Source of the DNA: Zoogloeaceae bacterium
GTDB lineage: Bacteria > Pseudomonadota > Gammaproteobacteria > Burkholderiales > Rhodocyclaceae
Direction: 5' to 3'
Assembly: GCA_031277315.1 (NCBI GenBank)
Contig: JAITMP010000030.1
Location: 1-64,000, forward strand
Length of the DNA: 64,000 nucleotides
Both the position numbers and the translations under genes were made by a program. Position 1 is the stretch's first letter, and the number at the start of each line of letters is the position of its first letter. A model generated the notes under the pieces. The model had not been told where the DNA came from. It did no database searches and was given only the letters and a program-made list of their open reading frames with translations. Positions 1 to 7,558 of the stretch are shown here, one piece after another.

Positions 1-422
1 CCCGGGACGGATGTCAGGCAATCAATTAGCCCTGAATGGTGAGAAGCAACACACAACGCCATGACTTCGCCAGCAATGTGTGCCAACTTGTTTTGACCTG
101 AAAGATGCTGCCAGATGAATTGTGCCCCGCTGGTGGAGTGGTCAATTTTCCCGCGCAGACCTTTGGCATCAACAAACTCTTCATCTTCGTCCTGATTCAG
201 CAGTCCCGTAGCCGACTGAATATAGGCTTGGAATGCTGCGCTATATTTTCCAAGATCATGCAGGAGACCGATCAACTCACCCTGTTTTGCAAGCCCAATC
301 TTTGTCGCAAAGTCCGAACTTAACTTGGAAACGGCATAGAGATGTTTTTCTAATGTTTGGACTTCACCATTCTTGCGTACATGGGCAATGTAATTTTTTT
401 GTGAACTCGTATCTGTATTCAT
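1..422 (-). CDS. cas3: Cas3-type CRISPR HD nuclease, N-terminal part (cut by window edge)
   Basis: The leftward frame from ATG at 422 stays open for 140 codons to base 1 and has no stop in the window. The protein begins MNTDTSSQKNYIAHV and shows the Cas3 HD-nuclease layout: H27 (LEKHLYAVS), H55-D56 with K59 (LLHDLGKYSAAFQAYI), D94-H95 (KIDHSTSGAQF) and H128-H129 (CVASHHSGL). Cas3 degrades target DNA recruited by Cascade in type I CRISPR systems. The helicase part, if present, lies beyond the edge, so full Cas3 and a separate Cas3'' cannot be told apart, and the subtype is not assignable. A GAGG lies about 11 nt before the ATG. The PIN toxin gene ends 30 bp upstream on the same strand, so co-transcription is likely. 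Base composition is clearly less GC-rich than the rest of the window. Confidence 0.88.
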   Translation of the reverse strand, partial: MNTDTSSQKNYIAHVRKNGEVQTLEKHLYAVSKLSSDFATKIGLAKQGELIGLLHDLGKYSAAFQAYIQSATGLLNQDEDEEFVDAKGLRGKIDHSTSGAQFIWQHLSGQNKLAHIAGEVMALCVASHHSGLIDCLTSVP

Positions 423-452
423 TGCAACGCAATCCTCATATACCCCTCAGTG

Positions 453-884
453 TCAAACCGAAAGCACACTGACGTATCCCGCTCTTCCATAGTCAAGAAT
501 CTTTTGATCTCGCGTAACCAAGGTGTAGTTGCCCATACGCGCTGTAGCAACCAAGAGACGATCAGCCGGGTCGGCGTGAAACTCTCCAGGCAATTTATTG
601 CTTTCAACCACAACAGCGGGACTATCGAGCGCAACCAGTCGCATGGCGGGATGTGAGAGCGCGCGCTCGACCCAAGCTGTTGTAGGCATGGCAAGATTCA
701 GCCGCCCTTTGGTGGCAAGTAGCGCCACCTCCCACACTGAAATAATCGATATATGCAACGGTTGATTACGGTCAGAGGCATCCAGGCGTTTCTGTATGGC
801 AGGTTTAAATACACCAGATACTCCGAATGACAACCATATCCAGACATGCGTATCCAACAGGAGCGCCCTGTTTGATGTACTCAT
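453..884 (-). CDS. vapC: PIN-domain toxin of a type II toxin-antitoxin pair
   Basis: This 143-residue protein has a complete PIN nuclease active site: D11 (LLLDTHVWIW), E52 (SVWEVALL), D105/D108 (HADPADRLLVATA) and D126 (LVTRDQ). The family consists of Mg-dependent RNases that usually cut tRNA or rRNA and are held in check by the partner antitoxin. Its ATG (884-882) overlaps the antitoxin stop as ATGA, so translation is probably coupled. It lies between the antitoxin and the cas3 gene, all leftward, and shares their lower GC. Assignment to the PIN/VapC family is firm; the RNA target is unknown. Confidence 0.9.
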   Translation of the reverse strand: MSTSNRALLLDTHVWIWLSFGVSGVFKPAIQKRLDASDRNQPLHISIISVWEVALLATKGRLNLAMPTTAWVERALSHPAMRLVALDSPAVVVESNKLPGEFHADPADRLLVATARMGNYTLVTRDQKILDYGRAGYVSVLSV

Positions 885-1162
885 GATGTTTTGTCTTTCA
901 ATGAGACAGGTGCGTACAGATCATCTTCGTCACCAGTTTCGGCTGACCAGTGTTCAGATGGAACATTGATGATATCGCCGGCGATTTCTCCTGTGCCTTT
1001 CATGTAGCCAAACAAACTTGGGAGTGGTGCTTCAGCCTCGATGGGGACGACGCGCGCGACGGGCTTGCCGCGTTTGGTAATCACCAGCGGTTGATGCGTC
1101 ACCGCAACATTATCAATAAGTTTCAAGCACTTAGCTTTAAACTCGGCAGCATTGATATTCAT
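881..1162 (-). CDS. Phd/YefM-family antitoxin
   Basis: A 93-residue protein with the N-terminal Phd/YefM DNA-binding fold: the segment around MNINAAEFKAKCLKLIDNV, then ITKRGKPVARVVPI. The C-terminal half, rich in acidic residues (ETGDEDD), is the usual toxin-wrapping tail. Such proteins neutralise the PIN toxin and repress their own promoter. It is the first gene of the leftward set, overlaps the toxin by 4 nt, and has two palindromes just upstream (1174-1194 and 1207-1222) that fit autoregulation. No strong Shine-Dalgarno sequence is visible. Confidence 0.9.
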   Translation of the reverse strand: MNINAAEFKAKCLKLIDNVAVTHQPLVITKRGKPVARVVPIEAEAPLPSLFGYMKGTGEIAGDIINVPSEHWSAETGDEDDLYAPVSLKDKTS

Positions 1163-1493
1163 AACAAGCCTTTATGACCAATTTAATTGACCATATTATA
1201 TATTAATTAGTCACATGACTAGTAAAGCGTATTATCAATTTCAATACAAGGCAGGCATGGATTTTTTCATAGCGGAATTTTAAAAATATTTTTTGTAACT
1301 GGTCCCTGCTTTGATTGGTGATGTACTCGGTGCGCAGGGCTTTACCTGCGATGCGGCTGCGCTATTTCAGTTGCTGCAATAGTGGGATTCATACGATTGC
1401 TGTGGTTGGACATTTCGCATGCTTTCCCAAGCCAGACGAAATCAGTATAATCGCCCGCTGCTCGGGAAGAGGATTTTCCGGGGGAGGTTTCAA
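1163..1493. promoter_or_regulatory. AT-rich gap with toxin-antitoxin control region and tRNA promoter
   Basis: No gene is supported in this 331-bp gap. Its left part holds two palindromes. The one at 1174-1194 follows the pattern ATG..CAATT.AATTG..CAT. The one at 1207-1222 has perfect 6-bp arms TAGTCA/TGACTA around CA. Both lie directly upstream of the antitoxin start and are candidate operators. Near the right end a TATAAT at 1446-1451 sits about 43 nt before tRNA-Phe, with only a weak -35 (TTTCCC, 1423-1428). Confidence 0.5.
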
Positions 1494-1569
<76 letters not shown>

Positions 1570-1576
1570 ATCATCG

Positions 1577-1606
1577 ACGCCCAGCCGTTTTCGGTTGGGC
1601 GTTTTG
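1577..1606 (+). terminator. Rho-independent terminator after tRNA-Phe
   Basis: An 11-bp stem ACGCCCAGCCG / CGGTTGGGCGT with one G-T pair and a TTTT loop is followed by a short T-run, just 8 nt after the tRNA CCA end. Confidence 0.85.
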
Positions 1607-1707
1607 TTTGTGGCGTTCTGTGGTTGAAGGCGTCGCGCTGCTTTGGGCTAAAATGCCAGCTTTGCCGTGCCGGTTTGTTCGGCGCGGCGTTGATCGGGAG
1701 ATATCAA

Positions 1708-2316
1708 TTGCAGTTGGCGTGCCTGGATCTGGAAGGGGTGCTGGTTCCTGAAATCTGGATCGAATTCTCGAAGCGGACGAATATTCCCGAACTGTCGCGC
1801 ACGACGCGCGACGAGCCGAATTACGACAAGCTGATGCAGGGGCGTTTGGCCTTGCTTGCGCGGCACGGGCTGGGCCTGCCGGACATCCAGCGGGTGATTG
1901 CCGGGATGGCGCCGCTGCCCGGCGCGCACGAATTTCTCGACTGGCTGCGCGAGCGGTTTCAGGTCATCATCCTGTCCGACACCTTCTATGAATTTGCCAT
2001 GCCGCTGATGCGTCAGCTTGGTTATCCGACGCTGATGTGCCACAAGCTGGAAGCGGATGCGGACGGCATTGTGCGCGGCTATACTTTGCGCATGCCGGAG
2101 CAGAAGCGCGAATCGGTGAAGGCATTCAAGTCGATCAACTTCAAGGTCATCGCCGCCGGCGATTCCTACAACGATACGGCCATGCTGGCTGCGGCCGATG
2201 CCGGCATCCTGTTTTGTCCGCCGCAAAATGTCATCGACGAGTTTCCGCAGTTTCCGGTGACGCGCAACTATGACGAACTCGCCGCCGCTTTCCTCGCGGC
2301 CAGCGGGCGCATTTGA
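1708..2316 (+). CDS. thrH: Phosphoserine phosphatase / homoserine phosphotransferase ThrH
   Basis: This HAD-superfamily enzyme dephosphorylates phosphoserine and can pass the phosphate to homoserine, linking serine and threonine synthesis. It is 202 residues, the usual ThrH length. ThrH hallmarks are the unusual DxEGV nucleophile motif (CLDLEGVLVPEIW, D7), ILSDTFYEF, the lysine in KSINFKVIAAGDSYNDT and the C-terminal ENV-like PPQNVIDEFPQFP segment. No ATG fits; the start is taken as TTG at 1708 because the family begins immediately before xxACLDLEG and GGGAG sits 7 nt upstream. A possible promoter is TTGAAG (1624) with TAAAAT (1649), 19-bp spacing. It converges on hdrB with 3 bp between the stops. 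Confidence 0.93.
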   Translation: MQLACLDLEGVLVPEIWIEFSKRTNIPELSRTTRDEPNYDKLMQGRLALLARHGLGLPDIQRVIAGMAPLPGAHEFLDWLRERFQVIILSDTFYEFAMPLMRQLGYPTLMCHKLEADADGIVRGYTLRMPEQKRESVKAFKSINFKVIAAGDSYNDTAMLAAADAGILFCPPQNVIDEFPQFPVTRNYDELAAAFLAASGRI

Positions 2317-2319
2317 GGA

Positions 2320-3216
2320 TTATTTTCCGGCGATCTCTTCCAGTCGCGCCGCTTTGATGAGCTGGCCGTCGAGGCCGGCTTCGCGGGCGGAACTGCCGTA
2401 GGCAACGGCCATCAATTGCGAGTAGTAGAGCACCGGCATGTTGAACCGGGTGCCTTGTTTCTTGTTGATCTCGCTCTGGTAAATCTCGACGTTGGCCTGA
2501 CACAGCGGGCAGGGCGTGACGATCATTTCCGCGCCGTGATCGTAAGCCGATTCGATGATGGCGCGGATTTGCTTTTGCGATTTTTCCGGCTCGGAGAAAG
2601 CCAGCGCGCCGCCGCAACAGGCGACTTTCTGGTCGTAGGGCACGGCCTCGCCGCCGACGGTTTCCACCAGCTTGTCGAGATACAGCGGGTTCTCGAAGGA
2701 TTCGCCGGCGATGCCGAACGGGCGGTTGGTCTGGCAGCCGACATAGCCGGCGAACTTGATGCCTTCCAGCGGCTTCACCACCGGCTGCTTGAGCGTGTCG
2801 TAGCCGAGATCCTCGATCAGCACTTCAACCATGTGGCGCACCGGCGCCGTGCCCTGATATTGCAGACCGGCGGCGGCCAGCGCCTCGTTGGTTTCCTTCA
2901 GCAGCGTCTCGCTGTGATCGAGGCGCTCTTTTACCTCGCGCTGGGCCAGCCAGCAGGCAGCGCAGGTGGCGACCATTTCCTTGCCCGGCAGGTGGCGTTC
3001 GGTGAGGGCGAAATTGCGCGCCGACAGCGCCAAGCGCGGCAACTCGCCGCCTTCGGCGTAGCCGATCGAAGCGCCGCAGCAGTTCCAGTCCGGAATCTCG
3101 GTGAGCTTGATGTCGAGCTTGCCGCACATCGTGTTGACCGAGGTCAGATAGTTCGAGGCCGAAGCCTTCGACTGCGAGGAGCAGCCGGGATAGAACGCAT
3201 ATTCTTTGCTTGCCAT
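2320..3216 (-). CDS. hdrB: Heterodisulfide reductase subunit B-like (HdrB) of a Qmo-type complex
   Basis: A 298-residue protein with two CCG domains that bind noncubane [4Fe-4S] clusters. The first has C12 (YPGCSSQ), C46-C47 (DWNCCG) and C85xxC88 (ATCAACW); the second has GCQTN, ACCGG and CPLC. HdrB subunits perform thiol/disulfide or quinone-linked electron transfer with HdrC. The start is set at the internal ATG 3216, preceded by GGAG and directly before the conserved YAFYPGC, although the frame is open further upstream. It is the last gene of the leftward qmoA-qmoB-hdrC-hdrB operon, 13 bp after hdrC. The pairing with HdrC in place of membrane-bound QmoC resembles the Gram-positive sulfate-reducer arrangement. 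Confidence 0.9.
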   Translation of the reverse strand: MASKEYAFYPGCSSQSKASASNYLTSVNTMCGKLDIKLTEIPDWNCCGASIGYAEGGELPRLALSARNFALTERHLPGKEMVATCAACWLAQREVKERLDHSETLLKETNEALAAAGLQYQGTAPVRHMVEVLIEDLGYDTLKQPVVKPLEGIKFAGYVGCQTNRPFGIAGESFENPLYLDKLVETVGGEAVPYDQKVACCGGALAFSEPEKSQKQIRAIIESAYDHGAEMIVTPCPLCQANVEIYQSEINKKQGTRFNMPVLYYSQLMAVAYGSSAREAGLDGQLIKAARLEEIAGK

Positions 3217-3229
3217 GTTCGCTGCTCCG

Positions 3230-3853
3230 TTATCCGGCGAGGCCCTTCTTGCGGTCTTCGATTTCACGCGCCTTGTCGATCATGGCCTTGAAACCGGAGA
3301 GGTTCTCGATGCCGTGGCCGCCGAGGATTTCCATCGGGTTCAGGCGTTTCGCCTTGACCAGCCCGAGGCCGACCGCCTGCATGCCGAGGGCATTCTTGAT
3401 GCCTTGCCCGAAGCCGTCCTTGAAATACAGGGCGAGTGAAAATTTCAATTCGTTCACGCGGCCTTTTTTGACCAGGTTGTTCCAGAACAGGGCGGCGGTC
3501 TGGCGCGTCGGCTGGCCCTTCGGCGCGAGGCCGAGGCGATGGGCGTAGTTCGCCAGCCCGTGCACGATGTGGGTGATCGGCAGCTTGCGCGGGCAGCGCA
3601 CGATGCAGTTGTAGCAGGAGGTGCACATCCACATCGCGTCGGAGGAGAGCACTTCCTCGCGCTTGCCGGCGCGGATCATCATGAAGAGTTTCTGCGGCGG
3701 ATGCGCCCAGGCGTCGCCGAGCGGGCAGGAGCCGGCGCAGACGCCGCACTGCATGCACATGCGCACCCAGTGGCCTTCCTCGACGTTGGCTTCGACTTCC
3801 TTGAGAAAGTCGTTTTCGTATTTCGCGCGGGCGGTTTGATTCGCGGTTGTCAT
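3230..3853 (-). CDS. hdrC: Heterodisulfide reductase subunit C-like (HdrC) ferredoxin
   Basis: This 207-residue iron-sulfur protein carries two classical [4Fe-4S] motifs: C33-C36-C39-C43 (CMQCGVCAGSCP) and C77-C80-C83-C87 (CTSCYNCIVRCP). It relays electrons between the flavin subunits QmoA/QmoB and the HdrB subunit. No transmembrane helix of the kind found in the C-terminal half of fused QmoC is visible, so the complex as encoded here lacks an obvious membrane anchor. It starts 22 bp after the qmoB stop and ends 13 bp before hdrB. Confidence 0.9.
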   Translation of the reverse strand: MTTANQTARAKYENDFLKEVEANVEEGHWVRMCMQCGVCAGSCPLGDAWAHPPQKLFMMIRAGKREEVLSSDAMWMCTSCYNCIVRCPRKLPITHIVHGLANYAHRLGLAPKGQPTRQTAALFWNNLVKKGRVNELKFSLALYFKDGFGQGIKNALGMQAVGLGLVKAKRLNPMEILGGHGIENLSGFKAMIDKAREIEDRKKGLAG

Positions 3854-3875
3854 CTGCGTCAGCCTTTTCCGGGTG

Positions 3876-6122
3876 TCAGCCGAAGCCCTTCATGGGCGAC
3901 AAGCCTATCTCGTTGATCTGCTCGGCGTAGTCGTTGATGAGTTTCGCCACGCGAGCGTTGTCGGTAATGGCGACTTCGAGCGAGAGCACGCGCTCCGGCT
4001 CAAGGCCGAGCTGCTTCAGCGTGTCGTCGATCTTGCTCGTGCGGTAGAAGGCCATTTCCGAGCCTTTGACGAAGTGGCACTGGTAATCGTCGCCCTTCTT
4101 GCAGCCCATCAGCATCACGCCGTCGTAGCCGGAGTTGAGCGCGTCGGTGATCCAGATGGTGTTCACGGAACCGAGGCAGCGCACCGGAATCGCGCGCACG
4201 AAAGCGGAATAGCTCAGGCGCTGGATGCCGGCCATGTCGAGCGCCGGGTAAGCGTCGTTCTCGCAGGCGAGAATCAGGATGCGCGGCTTTTCCTCGAATT
4301 CATCCGGAATGTTCACCGCCTTGATCTGGCTGCCGACGGTATCCACCGAATAATTCTCGAAGGAGATGACGCGCACCGGGCAGGCGCCCATGCAGGTGCC
4401 GCAGCGGCGGCAGCGTTCCTCGTTGAATTTCGGGAAGCGCTTTTCGTCTTCGTCAATGGCGCCGAAGGGGCATTCCACCGTGCAGCGTTTGCACTGGGTG
4501 CAGCCTTCGAGGCGGGCGACCGGATAGGACAAATCGCCGACGCGCGGATGGGCGGCGCGACCGCGAGCGGCGTTCTCCACCGCCTGAATCGCCTTCAGCG
4601 CGGCGCCGGTGGCGTCTTCTGTCGCTTGCAGAATGTCCATCGGGCGGCGCACCGGGCCGGCGGCGTAGATGCCGGTGCGCCGGGTTTCGTAGGGGAAGCA
4701 GATGAAATGCGAATCCGCGAAGCCGTATTTGAACTGCGGCATGTCCGGGCCTTGGCGGTAGTTCAGGCTGAGCACCGACGTTTTCAGCAATTCGTCCTTC
4801 CGGGTTTTGGCCGCTTCGTCGCCGCTCTCGGCGGCAGTGACGGTGGCGGTCCACTCGTCGAGATTGACGCCGGCGTTCGGCACCTGGCCGGTGGCGAGCA
4901 CGACGAGATCAGCCTCGATGCTGGTGTCCTCATCGAGAATCAGATCCTTGAAGTCGACCTTGCAGGCGCCGCCGCCGTCCGTCACGCGGGCGGCGCGGCC
5001 CTTGACGAACGTTACGCCCTTGTCCTGGGCGCTGCGATAGAAATCCTCGCCCATGCCCGGCACGCGCAAATCCTGATACATCACCACGGCGTTGATGCCG
5101 GCGTCCCGATCCTTGAAATAGGTCGCTTGCTTGATGCTGGTGGCGCAGCAGTGGCCGGAGCAGTAGGGCAGATGCTGGCCGCTGGCGTCGCGCTGACCGG
5201 CGCATTGCACGAAGACGACGGATTTGACCTCCTTGCCGTCGGCGCGCTTGATCGGCCCGCCGTCGGCGGCTTTCGCCAGCGCCTCCAGCCCGGCCTGATC
5301 CACCACATTCGGTTGACCGCCGCCGAGTTCCGGCAGCCGCGCCGGATCGTAGGGCGTGAAGCCGGTGGCCTGAATGATGGCGCCGCACACATCGTCCGTC
5401 ATGCCGCCGGATTCTTGCGCGATCTTGACGGCGAAGCGGCCGGGCGCGCCGCTGGTTTCGGCGACGACGGCGTTCAGATGCACTTTGATTTTTGCGTGGC
5501 CGGACACTTTCGCCGCCAGTTCGGCGGCGCCGACCGGCTGGGCATCGGCATAGGGCGCGGCGAACGGCACACGCTTCCACAAATTGTTGGCGAAGCCGCC
5601 GAGGGCGCCGGATTTTTCCACCAGCGTCACCGCGTAGCCGGCTTCCGCCGCCGCCAGCGCCGCCGTCATGCCGGACAGGCCGCCGCCGACAACGAGGATC
5701 TTCTTGCTCGAAGCCTCTTTCACGTTGCCCGCCGGCACTTTCATTTTCTTGATCTCGGCACAGCCCATGCGCACGTAATCCTCGGCCATCTCCTGACGCA
5801 CGGCGTCGTGTTCAGCGCCTTCGGCGACGACCCAGATGACGCCTTCCCGCAGGTTGGCGCGCGAGACGGCGGCGGCGGGGAAGCGGAACGCTTCAACCTT
5901 GGCGCGGCGCGAGCAGGCGGCGATGCAAAGATGGGTCACGCCCTCGTTGGCGATGTCATCTTCGATCAACTTCACGCCGTCGGTTGAGCAAAGGAAGGGA
6001 TGGGATTTCACCAGCGCCATCTTGCCTTCCTTCTGCGCGATTTTCTCCAGCATCGGCACGTCGAGCGTGTCGCCGATGCCGCAGCCGGTGCAGATGTAAG
6101 CGGCGAACTTGCTGTCGGCCAT
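3876..6122 (-). CDS. qmoB: HdrA/QmoB-like flavoprotein with MvhD-type C-terminal domain
   Basis: The 748-residue length and domain order match QmoB: an N-terminal CxxC segment (C11, C14, ICTGCGIGD), a FAD-binding GGGLSG at about residues 146-151, two ferredoxin motifs near 538-585 (CTQCKRCTVECP, CRRCGTCMGACP) and a C-terminal MvhD-like domain with RCLGSVN and GCKKGDDYQCHF. QmoB is a cytoplasmic flavin/Fe-S subunit of the quinone-interacting complex that exchanges electrons with APS reductase in sulfate reducers and some sulfur oxidisers. Its ATG is 1 bp after the qmoA stop. The substrate partner is not visible: no aprBA or sat lies in the window. Confidence 0.92.
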   Translation of the reverse strand: MADSKFAAYICTGCGIGDTLDVPMLEKIAQKEGKMALVKSHPFLCSTDGVKLIEDDIANEGVTHLCIAACSRRAKVEAFRFPAAAVSRANLREGVIWVVAEGAEHDAVRQEMAEDYVRMGCAEIKKMKVPAGNVKEASSKKILVVGGGLSGMTAALAAAEAGYAVTLVEKSGALGGFANNLWKRVPFAAPYADAQPVGAAELAAKVSGHAKIKVHLNAVVAETSGAPGRFAVKIAQESGGMTDDVCGAIIQATGFTPYDPARLPELGGGQPNVVDQAGLEALAKAADGGPIKRADGKEVKSVVFVQCAGQRDASGQHLPYCSGHCCATSIKQATYFKDRDAGINAVVMYQDLRVPGMGEDFYRSAQDKGVTFVKGRAARVTDGGGACKVDFKDLILDEDTSIEADLVVLATGQVPNAGVNLDEWTATVTAAESGDEAAKTRKDELLKTSVLSLNYRQGPDMPQFKYGFADSHFICFPYETRRTGIYAAGPVRRPMDILQATEDATGAALKAIQAVENAARGRAAHPRVGDLSYPVARLEGCTQCKRCTVECPFGAIDEDEKRFPKFNEERCRRCGTCMGACPVRVISFENYSVDTVGSQIKAVNIPDEFEEKPRILILACENDAYPALDMAGIQRLSYSAFVRAIPVRCLGSVNTIWITDALNSGYDGVMLMGCKKGDDYQCHFVKGSEMAFYRTSKIDDTLKQLGLEPERVLSLEVAITDNARVAKLINDYAEQINEIGLSPMKGFG

Positions 6123-6123
6123 G

Positions 6124-7410
6124 TCAGACGGCCTCCGTGGATGCGGTTTGGTGGATCACCTGAATCGCCCGCAGCGAAGCCGCCGTGGCGCTTTGCACCG
6201 AGCGGTTCACGTCGAGCGGGCTGGCTGCGCTGCCGGCGCCGAACATGCCGCCGCTTTGCGAGCCTTCGATGAAGTTCGACGAATCGAGGAGAATGTCCTC
6301 CGGCAGCGCGACGCCGGTCACTTCCGGCACCATGCCGACCGCCAGCACGACGAGATCATGCGCGTTGGCGTAGCGGTGCGCGCCTTCGGTGTCGACGCCG
6401 TGCAGGATCGGGTTGCCGCTCTGCTCGTCGAGCGCGATGCGCGCCACCTTCGACTTGATGAAGCGCACCGTCGGATCGTTTTGCACGCTCTGGTAAAAAT
6501 CCTCGAAGCGGTCGATGGCGCGGATGTCGATGTAGTAGATCGTCGACCGGCCGTCCTCGCCGCACGCCTCGCGCACATATTGCGTCTGCTTGAGCGAAGC
6601 CATGCAGCAGATGCGCGAGCAATGGCGCAGGTGATTTTCATCGCGCGAACCGGCGCACTGGATGAAGGCGATGTTCTTCGCTTCCTGGCCGTCGGAGGGA
6701 CGCAGCAGCTTGCCGCCGGTGGGGCCGTGCGGATCGGCCATGCGCTCGAATTCCACGCTGGTGACGACGTTCGCAATGCGGCCATAGCCGTAGGGCTGGA
6801 TTTTCGCCGCGTCGTAAGGCCGCCAGCCGGTGGCCCACACGATGCTGCCGGCTTTCAGCGTGACGGTTTCTTCCTGCATGCCAAGGTCGATGGCGCCGGC
6901 CTTGCAGGCGGCTTTGGCTTGCTCGCCCTCGGCGGTGCCGACGATGGAAGGATCAATCACGTAACGCTGCGGATAAGCCATGCCGTGCGGCAGATAGGCG
7001 GCCTTGATTTTATCCAGGCCGTAATTGGCCGGATTGGGGATGGTGGTCGACACCGCGTTGCCGCAGTCGCCGCAGGCCGTGCAGTTCTCGTTCACGTAGC
7101 GCGGGCGGGTTTTCAGCGTCACCGTGTAGTCGCCGCGGCGGCCCGAGACGGCGGTCACCTCGGTCATTGTCATGACGCGCACATTGGGGTTGCCGCGCAA
7201 GCGCCGCAGATTGATTTCGAGGCCGCAGACCGGATGGCACATCTTGGGAAAATAGCGGTAGAGCAGCGCCGTGCGCCCGCCGAGCATCGGCTGCTTCTCG
7301 GCGAGAATGACTTGCCGGCCGCACTCGGCGGCTTCAAGCGCCGCCGTCATGCCGGCGATACCGCCGCCTACGACGAGAATCGTCTGGCTGGTAGCGATGG
7401 ATGCTGACAT
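6124..7410 (-). CDS. qmoA: HdrA/QmoA-like flavoprotein
   Basis: A 428-residue HdrA-type flavoprotein, first gene of the leftward operon. It has a FAD dinucleotide fold (GGGIAG, 15-20), the family's YFPKMCHPVCGLEIN segment (C58, C62), a cysteine cluster C110-C113-C116 (NCTACGDC), and the later CAGSRD and HCSRICCMASLKQ motifs. These and the length fit QmoA rather than the larger methanogen HdrA. The start is ATG 7410, with GGGAGG 6 nt upstream, instead of the ATG 21 nt earlier. The 148-bp gap upstream contains an FNR-like box, suggesting anaerobic or redox control. Confidence 0.92.
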   Translation of the reverse strand: MSASIATSQTILVVGGGIAGMTAALEAAECGRQVILAEKQPMLGGRTALLYRYFPKMCHPVCGLEINLRRLRGNPNVRVMTMTEVTAVSGRRGDYTVTLKTRPRYVNENCTACGDCGNAVSTTIPNPANYGLDKIKAAYLPHGMAYPQRYVIDPSIVGTAEGEQAKAACKAGAIDLGMQEETVTLKAGSIVWATGWRPYDAAKIQPYGYGRIANVVTSVEFERMADPHGPTGGKLLRPSDGQEAKNIAFIQCAGSRDENHLRHCSRICCMASLKQTQYVREACGEDGRSTIYYIDIRAIDRFEDFYQSVQNDPTVRFIKSKVARIALDEQSGNPILHGVDTEGAHRYANAHDLVVLAVGMVPEVTGVALPEDILLDSSNFIEGSQSGGMFGAGSAASPLDVNRSVQSATAASLRAIQVIHQTASTEAV

Positions 7411-7534
7411 CAAGCCTCCCGGAACGGACATTTTTATTCAGGAACAAGTACCGATTCTAATCAACAACGCGCCCGTTTCAGCCTCAATTTCCCTATGCGC
7501 GGATTGAAAGTCTGAATCCCGGCCTCAAACAAAT

Positions 7535-7548
7535 TTGATGCGCGTCAA
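7535..7548. promoter_or_regulatory. FNR/Dnr-like box upstream of the qmo operon
   Basis: TTGATGCGCGTCAA matches the FNR/Anr/Dnr consensus TTGAT-N4-ATCAA at 9 of 10 positions. It lies about 125 bp upstream of the qmoA start, inside the only sizeable gap before the operon. A weak -10 (TTCAAT on the minus strand, 7508-7503) would put the box near -45. Function is inferred from the match alone. Confidence 0.45.
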
Positions 7549-7558
7549 ACCCCTGAAC

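Noticed and set aside
3873..5987. 704-residue frame opposite qmoB
   Set aside because: Antisense shadow; the leftward frame has all QmoB motifs.
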